From FEB-25 sp963726315 (lineage in GTDB: Bacteria > Chloroflexota > Anaerolineae > Anaerolineales > UBA4823), in the NCBI GenBank assembly GCA_963726315.1, contig CAVSBZ010000005.1, positions 1,116,001 to 1,180,000 of the forward strand: a DNA stretch of 64,000 nt, given 5' to 3'. How positions within the stretch are numbered: position 1 is the stretch's first letter; each line of letters starts with the position of its first letter. Position numbers and translations under genes: made by a program. Positions 1-9,458 of the stretch are shown here, one piece after another. The notes below the pieces were generated by a model. That model worked only from the letters and a program-made list of their open reading frames with translations. It did no database searches and was not told the DNA's origin.

Positions 1-83
1 GGGGAGACGTGCAAGGCAGCGAGAAGCGCGCCAGGCTCGTTGGGGTTGATCAAAGGTACAGTGATGGGAGTAGGTTCAATCAT
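1..83 (-). CDS. 2-oxoacid dehydrogenase E2 component, N-terminus (partial)
   Basis: Reading leftwards from an ATG at 83, the frame stays open to the window edge and gives a 27-residue start containing PITVPLINPNEPGALLAAL. This resembles the first strand and turn of a lipoyl domain, in which a short hydrophobic strand is followed by a Pro-rich turn. It lies 95 bp downstream of an E1-beta gene on the same strand, the usual E1-E2 order in pyruvate or branched-chain 2-oxoacid dehydrogenase operons. The lipoyl-lysine motif and the catalytic acyltransferase domain lie outside the window, so the substrate class cannot be fixed. Assignment rests on the short match plus context. Confidence 0.6.
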   Translation of the reverse strand, partial: MIEPTPITVPLINPNEPGALLAALHVS

Positions 84-178
84 TATCAATCAGTCAATTT
101 ATTTCAAAAATTTGTATTTGCATCTGCTCATTTATGAACACAACTCAAGTATCTCATAATTATTACGAATGATTTTAA

Positions 179-1211
179 TCACTGACGAATGCTTTCAGCC
201 GCTTTGATGATATCTTCAACGCCTGGAAGGGTTTTTGCTTCCAGTGGTCCCGAAGCAGGGATAGGAGTCTCTTTAGCTGCCAGGCGTTTATATTTTATCG
301 ATTTTTGACCGCTGGTTTCAGCCACTCTGGCGACTACTTCAGCTCCCCAGCCCAGGGAGTAGGTACCCTCTTCTACCACCAGCAGTGCCCCGGTTTGCTT
401 GACAGAGTTGATCACGGAGTTCTACTTTGAAGGGGGAAAGCTGTGTGATAACGACCAACTCGGCAAAGATCTCCTGCTCGTATGCCAGACGCTCCACCGC
501 CTGCCTGGCAAGCTCAGCCATGTAACCATAGGCTGCAATGGTCAGCGAAGGTGCTGGTGCGCCGCGCATGGATAGGATGTAAACAGGAAGACTATCATTA
601 GAGCTACTTTGCTCGTGGTTGATGATGAAATCGGGTAAATCCTGCTGGCTGGACACAGGCAGCAAGTATTGAAGCTTGTTTTCTATGAACAACACGGGTT
701 CTTTGTTATCCAGGATAGAATGAAAAAGTAACTCACCCGGACTTCCAGGTCCATCCGGATGGCATAATGCAGCAGGTGCCACCACTCGCAACCCGGGGAT
801 GCCCAAGAAGAGTTTTTCAAGAGTCTGGCTGTGAGTAGGTCCATAGCCTCGCCGTCCACCCATGGGGGTGCGGATCATCAGCGGGACGCTCACTTGTTCA
901 TTGTACATCCAGCGGAATTTAGCGATGTGATTGATCAGCTGATCAGCGATCAGGCTGGTGAAATCCCCAAACATGATCTCTACCACAGGTCGTAAACCGC
1001 GCAATGCCATCCCCGCGGCCACACCAACAATGCCCGCTTCGGAAATAGGAGTGGTTAATACCCTCTCGGGGAAACGAGTTGAAAGACCGCGGCTTACTTT
1101 AAATGCCCCACCGTACGGGTCAAGTACATCTTCACCCAACAGATACACGTTTTGATTTTCCGAAAATGCCCGATGAAGACCTGAATTGAGTGATTCCAGA
1201 ACAGATGGCAT
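179..1211 (-). CDS. Pyruvate/2-oxoacid dehydrogenase E1 beta subunit (frame broken)
   Basis: Beta subunit of the thiamine-diphosphate-dependent E1 decarboxylase. The N-terminal pyrimidine-binding domain shows GEDVLDPYGGAFKVSRGL and then PISEAGIVGVAAGMALRG, which holds the conserved Glu. The C-terminal transketolase domain shows TGALLVVEEG. The reading frame is broken once near 415-420: the first frame runs through QLSPFKVE, and the rest continues in another frame as SVINSVKQTGALLVVEEG. Removing one base restores about 343 residues, the normal family length of roughly 325-340. A sequence error is the simplest explanation. A TPR gene, not an E1-alpha gene, lies directly upstream, so the alpha subunit must be encoded elsewhere. 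Confidence 0.88.
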
Positions 1212-1273
1212 GAGGGTAGTTTCAGCTTATCCCGCGCAAGGTTGCCCCAGTCACAGAAGCGACGAGCTTTTGC

Positions 1274-1713
1274 TTAGATTGTTCCTTCTTCTTGTGAGCC
1301 AGGTCGCCGGTAAGTCGGTTTATTGATCTCGACTTTCAACTCTTCGATGTTATCCTTTACTCGCACTTTATCGGCTTCAGTTAGATGGGTGGATACAAGT
1401 AGGCCCTCAAGGATTTTCAGACTCTGCGCGGCTGGTTGTTCTGTTTAAGGTAGGTTGCCAGATATTCCTGGGCCTCATAGCGGCAGTGGGGCTTTTCATA
1501 CTTGACAGCCGTGATATACCATTCCACAGCTTGTTTAACATTACCTAATTTGTCGTACACGACGGCAATATTCAGGCACATCGCTGATTTATCAAGGTCA
1601 GAAATATCGCTGTTGAATAAGCCAGAAAATATCTCCAGCGCAGCTTGCAAGTTCCCTGAATCGAACATCTGAGTGCCATAATCGACTCGGTTTTGGAAAT
1701 CTTTATAATTCAT
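1274..1713 (-). CDS. Small TPR-repeat protein (frame broken)
   Basis: Tetratricopeptide-like helical repeats fill residues 5-95: paired helices such as GNLQAALEIFSGLF and LGNVKQAVEWYITAVKYE. The product is probably a cytoplasmic scaffold. The uninterrupted frame stops at 1417 after NNQPRRV, but shifting by one base near 1424-1432 (in the GC-rich gcgcgg) continues as AAQSLKILEGLLVSTHL and on to a stop at 1274, giving about 146 residues with a charged tail. A further shift could even extend it to 1222, so the true C-terminus is uncertain. The start is ATG 1713 with GAGGAGG a few bases upstream. It lies between mfd and the E1-beta gene on the same strand; its partner is unknown. Confidence 0.7.
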
Positions 1714-1847
1714 CGATTCCTCCTCGTACTGCCTGGTCTGAAAGCACCCAAAGTTAAAGTAATTTGGTTATGGCACTTAATGAGTTTATACACGAACATT
1801 ATATATCTATTTTAACTTAATTGAGAAAATAAAGTTACATTTGGGGC

Positions 1848-4800
1848 TCAGTTTGCAATTAATTCCTGCAAAACTTCCAACAACCTTCCCTGCCAACCAT
1901 TGGTTTCGGAGAAAGGTATCCAGATGGCGTTTTTTCCGGTGCGGATATCCCCGCCGAATTCAGGGAATGAACGGGAGGTCTCTCCATCCGGAAGAGGTGG
2001 GTAGCGCAGGATAATTTGACCACTTTCGGCGCTTACCCCTACCAGACCGGCTTTTTCAGCCAACAGCTTGATGGAGAGCTGGTAAAAAAGGTTCTTCGAT
2101 TCCTCTGGCAGGGGACCGAACCGGTCAACAAATTCTTCAGACAGGGCATTAATTTCATCCTGGGCACGTAAATTTGCCAGGCGCCTGTACAAACGGGTGC
2201 GGGTTGGACGATCGGGGATATAACTGGGGGGCAGGCTGACCGGGATGGGTAAATCGACCGAGATTGCCAGACCGAGAGCCGCTTGTTCTTTCTCCAAGGC
2301 TTCTGCAAGCACAGGGATGTCTTTACCTATGCGTAGCCGTTGGACGGAATCAGCCAGCAGCCTGGTGTACAGGTGAAAGCCGACGGAGGCAATGTAGCCA
2401 TGCTGGCGAGTGCCAAGGATATCGCCGGCACCTCGAATTTCAAGGTCACGCATGGCAATCGAATACCCCGCCCCAAGCTGGGTATTTTCAGCGATGGTTT
2501 CGAGGCGCTGCCTTCCTTCGATGGTAGGTGATAGGTGTTTATGGCGGAAAAAGTAAGCATACGCACGCTGGGCTCCCCGGCCAACCCGACCGCGCAGCTG
2601 ATAAAGCTGGGCGAGACCGAATGTATCCGCGCGGTCCACAATCAGGGTGTTAGCATTGGGAATATCTAACCCTGACTCGATAATCGAGGTGCTCAACAGG
2701 ATGTCCACCTCTCCCGCTGAAAACTGCTCCATACGCTGGGATAGCTGGTCCTCCTGCATCTGACCGTGCGCCACTACCACGCGCGCTTCGGGGACTAATT
2801 TTTCCAGATGGCTGCGCATCGCACCAATGGTTTGCACCCGGTTGTGGACGAAAAACACCTGCCCGCCACGCTCGAGCTCACGCAGGATTGCCTGTCGGAC
2901 TAATGTGGGCGAATAAGGACCCACATGGGTGATGATGGGCAGCCGCTCCTCGGGTGGTGTGTTGATGGTAGAGATGTCACGTACGCCGGTAAGGGTCATA
3001 TATAACGTCCGCGGGATGGGTGTGGCTGTCAGGGTCAGCACATCCACTTCTGTACGCAATTTCTTTAGCGTCTCTTTATGGGTTACACCGAAGCGTTGTT
3101 CTTCATCTATAATAAGCAAACCCATATCTTTAAACACCACATCCCCCTGGAGCAATCGGTGAGTGCCGATGATGATATCCACTTTGCCGCGTTCAAGTCG
3201 TTCCAGGATATCTTTCTGCTGCTGTGGGGTGCGGAAACGGGAAAGCATTTCCACTTCAACCGGAAAGGGTGAAAGACGCTGGCAGAAAGTATGGTAGTGC
3301 TGTTGGGCTAATACCGTAGTGGGTACCAGGATTGCCACCTGTTTACCGTCCATTACTGCCTTGAATGCCGCCCGTAAAGCGACTTCTGTCTTTCCATATC
3401 CCACATCCCCACATATCAAGCGATCCATGGGTTTACGGGCTTCCATGTCTTTTTTAACTTCAGCGATGACCCGCAGCTGATCATTGGTCTCGATATAGGG
3501 GAAGCTGGCTTCCAGTTCTTTCTGCCAGGGGGCATCAGATCCAAATGAATGACCTTCGACAACATTACGGCGGGCATACAGGTCGAGCAGGTCTTGAGCT
3601 ACTTCCTCTACTGCTTCCTTAACCCGCCCCTTGGTGGTACGCCACTCCGGGCTGCCCAGGCGGGTGGGAGTTGGTGGGTGGGCATCGGGACCAATGTAGC
3701 GGGTTAATCGGTCTGCCTGGTAAACCGGGACGAATAACAGGTCACCTTCGGCGTATTCGACCGAAAGGTACTCACGCTCGATGCCGTCCACCGAGCGTTG
3801 GACCAGCCCGTTGAAGCGTCCGATGCCGTGGTCAACGTGCACCACCCAATCATTTGGCTCGAGGTCTGCGTAGGCAGCCTCAGGTGCCTCGGCAATTGGA
3901 CGGGGATGCTGGCGCAGCTCGGGTCGTCGCCAGCCAAATATCTCACCATCCGTTAGCAGGTGAACTGGTTTTCCAGCTGGGGGTGCGAAGGTTAAACCTT
4001 CCGATAGGCTGGCATCATAAAAAGTCAGGCACGTGTCCGGTGAGGTGAATGGGTTGTGTTCCTTCCACAACTCCTGCAGGCGGGCTGATTGACGGGAGAC
4101 AATCGTAATGGGCTCGCTTTGGGAACATAATTTATCGATGTGCTCCATCAGCGGTTTGAGCTGTCCAGCAAAACGCGGCCCCGGGAGAAACGAATCAGTG
4201 ATATTGGTCGGACCCGTTGGAAGGTCTTCCAGATCCGCCGGCTGACCAAGGTCAATGGCTTGTTTCCCTGACAGGGTGTCTTCGATCTCTCCCCATGAAA
4301 GGTAAGGGACGGGAAAGTTTTCCGAAAGCTCGCCATCCTTGATGTAATCTTTTCGCAGCCCAACTGCCTGTTCTTCCACTTCCTGCACATAATCTCTGAT
4401 TGCTTGCTCGTCATCCATCAAGATTAATCCATGGCTGGGCAGGTAATCCAACAGGCTGGAAGGCTCGGGATGGAGCAAGGGGATATGAAATTCTGACAGG
4501 TTGGTTGGCTCAATATTCAGCTTTTGCAGGTTTTCAACGTCTGGTGAGATGAACTCGCGGGCAGGGGATATTACCAGGCGGTCAATGGTATTTACGGTAC
4601 GCTGGGAGGCAGGGTCAAAGCGACGCAGGGTGTCGATTTCATCCCCAAAGAACTCAATTCGTACTGGTTGTTCAGATGGGGTAGTCCAAATATCCAGAAT
4701 ACCGCCCCGGCGAGAGAATTGACCCGGACTGACAACAATATTGGTATGTTCATATCCCAGGCTGACCCATGACCGGAGCAGCTGCTCCGGTTGGACGACC

Positions 4801-5258
4801 TGCCCGATTTTGATGGTGCGTAATGCCATAAGGAAAGTCCGCCTGGGTAATGTGCGTGCCATCACTGCCCTGACCGGTGCAATGATGATCACTGGCGGTG
4901 GTTTGGTACCACCCGGGATGTGATATTCAGAGAGCGTAGTGAGCACCATCAGGCGATCGCGACGGGTGGTTAAACCCCAGGGGGCATTTTCATAAAACAA
5001 AGGAGTCGGCTCTGGGAAAAACAGGCGAGAGACCTTTGGTGCCCACAATGCCAGCTCATCGGCAAGCATCAATGCATGGTCATTGCGATCAGTGACCAGC
5101 AGCAGCGGTCTTGAGATGGATTGGTGCAAAGCAGCCAGCCATGGAAGGCGGGCTGAGCGGCGCAATCCTAATGCAGGAATGGTATGGGCCTGCTCAATGA
5201 GCTGAAACAGCTCACTGGAGGCATTGGCAATACGGTCAATTATTCGTTCGAGTTCCAT
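1848..5258 (-). CDS. mfd: Transcription-repair coupling factor Mfd
   Basis: ATP-dependent translocase that removes RNA polymerase stalled at DNA lesions and recruits UvrA. At 1136 residues it has the standard full length. Visible parts in order: a UvrB-like N-terminal half; the RNA-polymerase-interacting domain near residues 465-530 (NDWVVHVDHGIGRFNGL); Walker A GDVGYGKTEVA near 617; the DEEQ box followed by RFG near 717; TATPIPRTL (motif III); motif VI QLYQLRGRVGR; and the C-terminal TRCF domain. It follows pth by 47 bp on the same strand, a neighbour pair common in bacteria, and probably shares its transcript. Confidence 0.98.
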   Translation of the reverse strand: MELERIIDRIANASSELFQLIEQAHTIPALGLRRSARLPWLAALHQSISRPLLLVTDRNDHALMLADELALWAPKVSRLFFPEPTPLFYENAPWGLTTRRDRLMVLTTLSEYHIPGGTKPPPVIIIAPVRAVMARTLPRRTFLMALRTIKIGQVVQPEQLLRSWVSLGYEHTNIVVSPGQFSRRGGILDIWTTPSEQPVRIEFFGDEIDTLRRFDPASQRTVNTIDRLVISPAREFISPDVENLQKLNIEPTNLSEFHIPLLHPEPSSLLDYLPSHGLILMDDEQAIRDYVQEVEEQAVGLRKDYIKDGELSENFPVPYLSWGEIEDTLSGKQAIDLGQPADLEDLPTGPTNITDSFLPGPRFAGQLKPLMEHIDKLCSQSEPITIVSRQSARLQELWKEHNPFTSPDTCLTFYDASLSEGLTFAPPAGKPVHLLTDGEIFGWRRPELRQHPRPIAEAPEAAYADLEPNDWVVHVDHGIGRFNGLVQRSVDGIEREYLSVEYAEGDLLFVPVYQADRLTRYIGPDAHPPTPTRLGSPEWRTTKGRVKEAVEEVAQDLLDLYARRNVVEGHSFGSDAPWQKELEASFPYIETNDQLRVIAEVKKDMEARKPMDRLICGDVGYGKTEVALRAAFKAVMDGKQVAILVPTTVLAQQHYHTFCQRLSPFPVEVEMLSRFRTPQQQKDILERLERGKVDIIIGTHRLLQGDVVFKDMGLLIIDEEQRFGVTHKETLKKLRTEVDVLTLTATPIPRTLYMTLTGVRDISTINTPPEERLPIITHVGPYSPTLVRQAILRELERGGQVFFVHNRVQTIGAMRSHLEKLVPEARVVVAHGQMQEDQLSQRMEQFSAGEVDILLSTSIIESGLDIPNANTLIVDRADTFGLAQLYQLRGRVGRGAQRAYAYFFRHKHLSPTIEGRQRLETIAENTQLGAGYSIAMRDLEIRGAGDILGTRQHGYIASVGFHLYTRLLADSVQRLRIGKDIPVLAEALEKEQAALGLAISVDLPIPVSLPPSYIPDRPTRTRLYRRLANLRAQDEINALSEEFVDRFGPLPEESKNLFYQLSIKLLAEKAGLVGVSAESGQIILRYPPLPDGETSRSFPEFGGDIRTGKNAIWIPFSETNGWQGRLLEVLQELIAN

Positions 5259-5305
5259 TGTGTGAATAAGCCTAAATTATGGTGGATATTGGCAGTTGGT
5301 GCTGA

Positions 5306-5917
5306 TCATCCATTGTACAAATTCATAGCGCGGTCCAGGCCATGTTGGATAAAGGTCAGTACGGCTTCAACTGCCCGGTCCAGGGTCTCGGCAACCAGGT
5401 CGGCTTCGTCAGCCGGAAAATCCTGCAACACATAATCTGCTGCTTCCATCCTTCCAGGAGGCCTGCCGGTGCCGATGCGGAGGCGCGGGAAGGTCTCTGT
5501 TCCCAGGCGTTCGATGATAGAAACCATCCCCCTTTGCCCTGCCGAACCTCCCAGCGGGCGGATCCGTAACGTGCCGAGCGGAAGATCGACGTCATCATAC
5601 GCCACTAAGAGGTTTTCCAACGGCACCTTGTAGTAACGGACCAGCGAGCTCACCGCTGACCCAGAGTTATTCATATAAGTCTGAGGTTTTACTAGGATGA
5701 TTCTCTCGCCCTGATACATAGCCCTGGCAACCAGAGCTTTTGATTCTACCCGTGCAAATTTTTCTCCGAGCTTCACTGCCAGGCGGTTCAGCAGCATGAA
5801 CCCGACATTGTGACGGTTGTTTTCGTATTCCCTGCCTGGGTTGCCCAACCCGGCAATCAGGTAGGGTCCCTGGCGCTGGTAGGGTTGGATATGGGTTTCC
5901 AAATTTTGCTCGATCAT
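5306..5917 (-). CDS. pth: Peptidyl-tRNA hydrolase
   Basis: Releases peptide from prematurely dropped peptidyl-tRNA in the cytoplasm. The 203-residue product has a short N-terminal extension and then GLGNPG (23-28). The catalytic His36 lies in NRHNVGF, the Asn of KPQTYMNNSG follows, and the Asp of AYDDVDLPLG is present. The loop that carries Asn114 in the E. coli enzyme reads GGSAGQRG here, so that Asn is an Arg. The start at 5917 was chosen over a longer frame because GGGGAG lies 5 bases upstream of this ATG and homology begins soon after. The gene starts 13 bp downstream of the stop of the secreted-protein gene. Confidence 0.96.
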   Translation of the reverse strand: MIEQNLETHIQPYQRQGPYLIAGLGNPGREYENNRHNVGFMLLNRLAVKLGEKFARVESKALVARAMYQGERIILVKPQTYMNNSGSAVSSLVRYYKVPLENLLVAYDDVDLPLGTLRIRPLGGSAGQRGMVSIIERLGTETFPRLRIGTGRPPGRMEAADYVLQDFPADEADLVAETLDRAVEAVLTFIQHGLDRAMNLYNG

Positions 5918-5930
5918 ATTCTCCCCGTCA

Positions 5931-6605
5931 TTATTTTCGTCCACGCAGGTATGTGCGAATACCGATGTACCCACCCAGAAGTACAAATACCCCGATGGAT
6001 AGTGCTGCACCTTTGCCAAAGATTCCCATCACCTGAGGAGCCGATATCTCCGCGGGGTTACCGGGTAGAGCTGTCGGGGTGGACGGCAATAGCGCTGCCT
6101 CCACCTGCAGGTTCCCCTGCGGAACCGGTGTGGAATTGGATGTGCCTTGTTCAAGCGTGCCATCCATCACTGTGGGGATAGCCTCAATAGCATCTATGGG
6201 TGTGTAGTTTTGCACCTGAATACCCGTTACTGTGACCGCAGACCAGGTGCCATCCGTCTTGTAGATTATCATCCGCAGGTTATAATCTCCATCAGTGAGG
6301 CTATTCGTGTCCCAGACTGCCATGATCCCGTCCTGGATGGGTTGGGTATTTTTCTGGATCAGGTACCAGGATTGTGTGGGATCTCCGCTATAAGTAAAAT
6401 CGAGCTCATAGGATTGGAAACCGTCCACGGCGTTGCTGCCACGGATGACCACCGCACCCATGACTGCCTCACCCGGAGCAGGAGAGTCAATCGCGGCCGT
6501 TATCACTCCGCCCGGCAGGATATTGCTGTATAATCCCGCACCTGCAATTGTCCAGTGGGAAAGAGCAGTGATAAGAAAACTTAAGAATATACAAAAATAT
6601 TGCAT
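5931..6605 (-). CDS. Secreted, C-terminally anchored protein of unknown function
   Basis: I do not recognise a family with confidence. Residues 1-22 form a signal peptide (CIFLSFLITALSHWTIAGAG). Residues 40-135 look like a beta-sandwich, Ig-like segment rich in short strands (SPAPGEAVMGAVVIRGS, SYELDFTYSGD, DGDYNLRMIIYKTDG), a pattern seen in bacterial extracellular Ig-like domains. A Pro/Thr/Ser/Gln-rich linker follows (150-195), then a hydrophobic helix (about 198-218) ending in the basic tail RTYLRGRK. This suggests an outer-surface protein tethered to the membrane. It is the first gene of the run leading into pth and mfd. Nothing in the context fixes a role. Confidence 0.75.
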   Translation of the reverse strand: MQYFCIFLSFLITALSHWTIAGAGLYSNILPGGVITAAIDSPAPGEAVMGAVVIRGSNAVDGFQSYELDFTYSGDPTQSWYLIQKNTQPIQDGIMAVWDTNSLTDGDYNLRMIIYKTDGTWSAVTVTGIQVQNYTPIDAIEAIPTVMDGTLEQGTSNSTPVPQGNLQVEAALLPSTPTALPGNPAEISAPQVMGIFGKGAALSIGVFVLLGGYIGIRTYLRGRK

Positions 6606-7159
6606 GGCAACCGTTTAATATAACATAAAACCAGGTGTAGAGCAATTTAGCTGGCTCAGGTAATTACTCACTCTATATGTTTTACATGTTCATCTAATCA
6701 ATTCTCATAAAATCGTTCAACTCTACTGTCATTACGAGGAGAGCGCTCTAGGGATCCAATGAATACCTCACACCCCGAAGCTCGACGAACCTGTCCCCGC
6801 TGATTTTCGGGGAGTAATCTTCCTCAGTTAAATTCGGTCAATAGGACGTGGATTTCAATTGGGTTTTCTTGTAAATGTAGGATTGCTTCGGCAAACCCCG
6901 CCTCGCAAAGACAATGAAGTGTAATTATTCTATGAAATCTGAATTCATTTACCTGGAGAAATGTCATGGTGAGTAATTACTAGCTCAGATTCGAACAAAA
7001 GGATGAATACCGAGGACCAACGGTAGTGTATGAAAGTCTGACCACAATATCCCTTTATTATCTTAACATGTACGATTAACTAGCGCCATACTTTTTTTTA
7101 AAATTATGGTAAACTCATTGATTGTGGTTTAATATTTACCTGCTTAAGATTGGGAAACC
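6606..7159. other. 554-bp intergenic region, no gene seen
   Basis: This stretch separates the minus-strand pth run from the plus-strand Roadblock gene, so it should hold divergent promoters. I see no credible coding frame on either strand. AT-rich DNA at 7085-7135, just before the Roadblock gene, is the likely promoter region, but no clean -35/-10 pair stands out. The middle holds a partly decayed inverted-repeat element, listed separately. Confidence 0.6.
6727..6917. repeat. Possible decayed inverted-repeat element
   Basis: The left end reads TGTCATTACGAGGAG and the right end, on the other strand, reads TCATTGTCTTTGCGAGGCGG. Both resemble the TCATTGCGAGG-type ends of small palindromic repeats that are scattered in many bacterial genomes. 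Inside, CCCCGAA (6773-6779) can pair with TTCGGGG (6815-6821). The arms match only with gaps, so this would be an old copy or a chance resemblance. No coding capacity. Confidence 0.3.
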
Positions 7160-7534
7160 ATGACACTCACACGAACTGAACAAATGGTCACAAGATTACG
7201 CCAGATGCAGGCAGTCACGCCGGACATCGAAGCGTCCGCTGTGGTTTCGGTGGATGGACTCATCATTGCCTCAGCCCTACCGAATGAAGTCGAGGAGGAC
7301 CGGGTCTCTGCCATGTCTGCTGCCATGCTCAGCCTGGGTGAGCGTATTTCGACCGAGTTGGGTCGAGGCAGCCTTGAACAGGTGTATATCAAGGGAGTGA
7401 ATGGTTACGTCATCCTGACCTCGATCGGTTCTGATGCGGTCTTGACTGCACTGGCGGGTCCCCAGGCTAAGCTGGGGTTAATCTTCCTCGAAATGCGGCG
7501 AGCCGCAGAGGACCTAGAACGGGTTGTGGCGTGA
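7160..7534 (+). CDS. Roadblock/LC7 domain protein
   Basis: The 124-residue product is a single Roadblock/LC7 domain: a leading helix, then IEASAVVSVDGLIIASALP, a central helix (SAMSAAMLSLGERISTELG), and strands ending in the C-terminal helix EMRRAAEDLERVVA. Such proteins dimerise and in bacteria act as MglB-like regulators or partners of small Ras-like GTPases. No GTPase gene lies next to it here, so a partner must be elsewhere or absent. The ATG at 7160 follows GGGAAA with short spacing. A strong terminator sits just downstream, so it appears to be a single-gene unit. Confidence 0.9.
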   Translation: MTLTRTEQMVTRLRQMQAVTPDIEASAVVSVDGLIIASALPNEVEEDRVSAMSAAMLSLGERISTELGRGSLEQVYIKGVNGYVILTSIGSDAVLTALAGPQAKLGLIFLEMRRAAEDLERVVA

Positions 7535-7568
7535 AACAGCCAGATAATCAATTGAACGAGCAGAACTC

Positions 7569-7612
7569 GGTGGGGAGGTTGCCATAAAACGGCCCTCCCC
7601 ACTGCCTTTTTT
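7569..7612 (+). terminator. Rho-independent terminator after the Roadblock gene
   Basis: GGTGGGGAGG (7569-7578) pairs with CCTCCCCACT (7594-7603) around a 15-base loop, followed by GCC and a run of six T. It ends transcription 35 bp after the Roadblock stop codon and insulates pyrG. Confidence 0.9.
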
Positions 7613-7676
7613 ATTGGGCAGATTGCGTAATGGAGTTGCATTATTGCAGGTCGATTAAGTTGGGACGGAGGCAAGT

Positions 7677-9290
7677 ATGACGACTAAGTATATCTTTTTC
7701 ACCGGTGGTGTGGTCAGCTCGGTTGGGAAGGGGGTTACAGCGGCGGCGATAGGGCGCCTGCTAAAGGAACGTGGTTTCAACGTGACTGCACAAAAGCTGG
7801 ACCCGTATATCAATGTAGACCCGGGCACGATGAGCCCCTACCAGCATGGTGAAGTTTACGTCCTGGATGATGGCGCCGAGACTGACCTCGACCTGGGTCA
7901 TTATGAGCGTTTCATCGACTCAAGCTTGAGTAAGGTGTGTAACTTCACCAGCGGTCAGGTATACGCCGAAGTGATCACAAAAGAGCGTCGGGGTGATTAT
8001 CTGGGTGGCACAATCCAGGTGATCCCCCATATAACCAATGAGATCAAGCGGCGCATCATGTTGGTGTCTAAAGCCACAGGCGCCGAGATTGTGCTGGTAG
8101 AGATTGGCGGCACGGTCGGTGATATAGAATCCCTGCCGTTCCTCGAAGCCCTGCGCCAGATGCGTTCTGATATCGGTCGGGAAGACACGATATACATCCA
8201 CGTTACCTGGTTGCCCCACATCGGTGCGACCGACGAATTAAAGACCAAACCTACCCAGCACTCGGTGGCGGAGTTACGCTCGATCGGTATCTCGCCAGAC
8301 ATGATCGTCGCCCGATCGGATTATCCAGTGGGGGAGGAGCTGTGCGATAAGATCGCTCTCTTCTGCGATGTGGAGAAGAAAGCAGTTGTCCCCATGGTTA
8401 CCACGCCAGTACTTTACGAAGTACCCCTGATTCTTGAAAAATTCGGGGTGGGGGATTACCTGCTTAAACGGGCAGGTTTGGAACCCCGGCGCCATCCAGA
8501 TTGGTCAGGTTGGGAAGCTTTGGTGAAAAAGGTCGTCCAACCCAAGCCGAAGGTTAAAGTCGCCTTGGTGGGGAAGTATGTAGAGCTGCATGATGCTTAC
8601 ATGAGTGTGCGCGAAGCGCTCAAGCATGCCGGGCTGGAATTAGATGTGGAAGTCGATATCCTGTGGGTGCACTCATCTGACCTCGAAAAAGGCCGCGGTT
8701 GGGACGAAGTAAGGCAAGCGGATGGTATCCTGGTGCCCGGGGGGTTTGGATCACGCGGTATTGAAGGTAAACTTCAAGCTGCCCGTTATGCACGTGAGAA
8801 TAAAGTGCCTTACCTAGGGCTGTGCCTGGGGATGCAGCTCATGGTGGTCGACTTTGCCCGTATGATTTATGGCAGTGAGGCACCTAACTCGACCGAATTC
8901 GACCGCGCGACCTCTTACCCGGTTATTGACCTGATGCCTGACCAGCGTGGGGTGGTCGATCTTGGCGGTACGATGCGCCTGGGCTTGTACCCGTGTGAGC
9001 TACAGGCTGGTTCAATTTCAGCTGAAGCGTACCAGCTGCCCATTGTTCAGGAACGTCACCGCCACCGCTTTGAGCTGAACAACACCTACCGCGATGTGCT
9101 GCAGCAGAATGGGATGCGCTTCTCTGGCATCTCCCCTGATGGCAGGCTGGTTGAAATCGCTGAATTGGTGGACCATCCTTTCATGGTGGGAACACAGTTC
9201 CACCCTGAATTCCTATCCCGTCCCAATCGCCCACACCCATTGTTTGTCGCATTTATCCGAGCGATCAAGCAAAGGTCAGGAGTCGCTTAA
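7677..9290 (+). CDS. pyrG: CTP synthase
   Basis: Converts UTP to CTP with ATP and glutamine, the last step of pyrimidine nucleotide synthesis. The 537 residues match the usual length. The N-terminal amidoligase domain begins with TGGVVSSVGKGVTAAAIGRL and continues with LDPYINVDPGTMSPYQHGEV. The C-terminal class I glutaminase domain shows VPGGFGSRG, the nucleophile Cys383 in GLCLGMQL, and the His509/Glu511 pair in HPEF. The ATG at 7677 is preceded by GGAGG at good spacing. It lies between a terminator and eno, in the same direction as eno. Confidence 0.98.
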   Translation: MTTKYIFFTGGVVSSVGKGVTAAAIGRLLKERGFNVTAQKLDPYINVDPGTMSPYQHGEVYVLDDGAETDLDLGHYERFIDSSLSKVCNFTSGQVYAEVITKERRGDYLGGTIQVIPHITNEIKRRIMLVSKATGAEIVLVEIGGTVGDIESLPFLEALRQMRSDIGREDTIYIHVTWLPHIGATDELKTKPTQHSVAELRSIGISPDMIVARSDYPVGEELCDKIALFCDVEKKAVVPMVTTPVLYEVPLILEKFGVGDYLLKRAGLEPRRHPDWSGWEALVKKVVQPKPKVKVALVGKYVELHDAYMSVREALKHAGLELDVEVDILWVHSSDLEKGRGWDEVRQADGILVPGGFGSRGIEGKLQAARYARENKVPYLGLCLGMQLMVVDFARMIYGSEAPNSTEFDRATSYPVIDLMPDQRGVVDLGGTMRLGLYPCELQAGSISAEAYQLPIVQERHRHRFELNNTYRDVLQQNGMRFSGISPDGRLVEIAELVDHPFMVGTQFHPEFLSRPNRPHPLFVAFIRAIKQRSGVA

Positions 9291-9458
9291 AAAGACCTAC
9301 TCAATAGTAGATATTCCCATGCCACGTTTTCCCCCGGGGATTGAGGAAAATGTGAATGCCATATCTGCGGTAATGCGGTAAAATAGTGGCTGTTTTCACA
9401 AGAACAACATTCACCCCATGTCTGGTGGTGCAATAAAATTATAGAATTGAGGCAAAGT

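Noticed and set aside
1222..1300. Further C-terminal extension of the TPR protein by a second frame shift (KKKEQSKQKLVASVTG)
   Set aside because: Needs an extra indel and the first stop at 1274 already gives a sensible end; kept only as a possibility.
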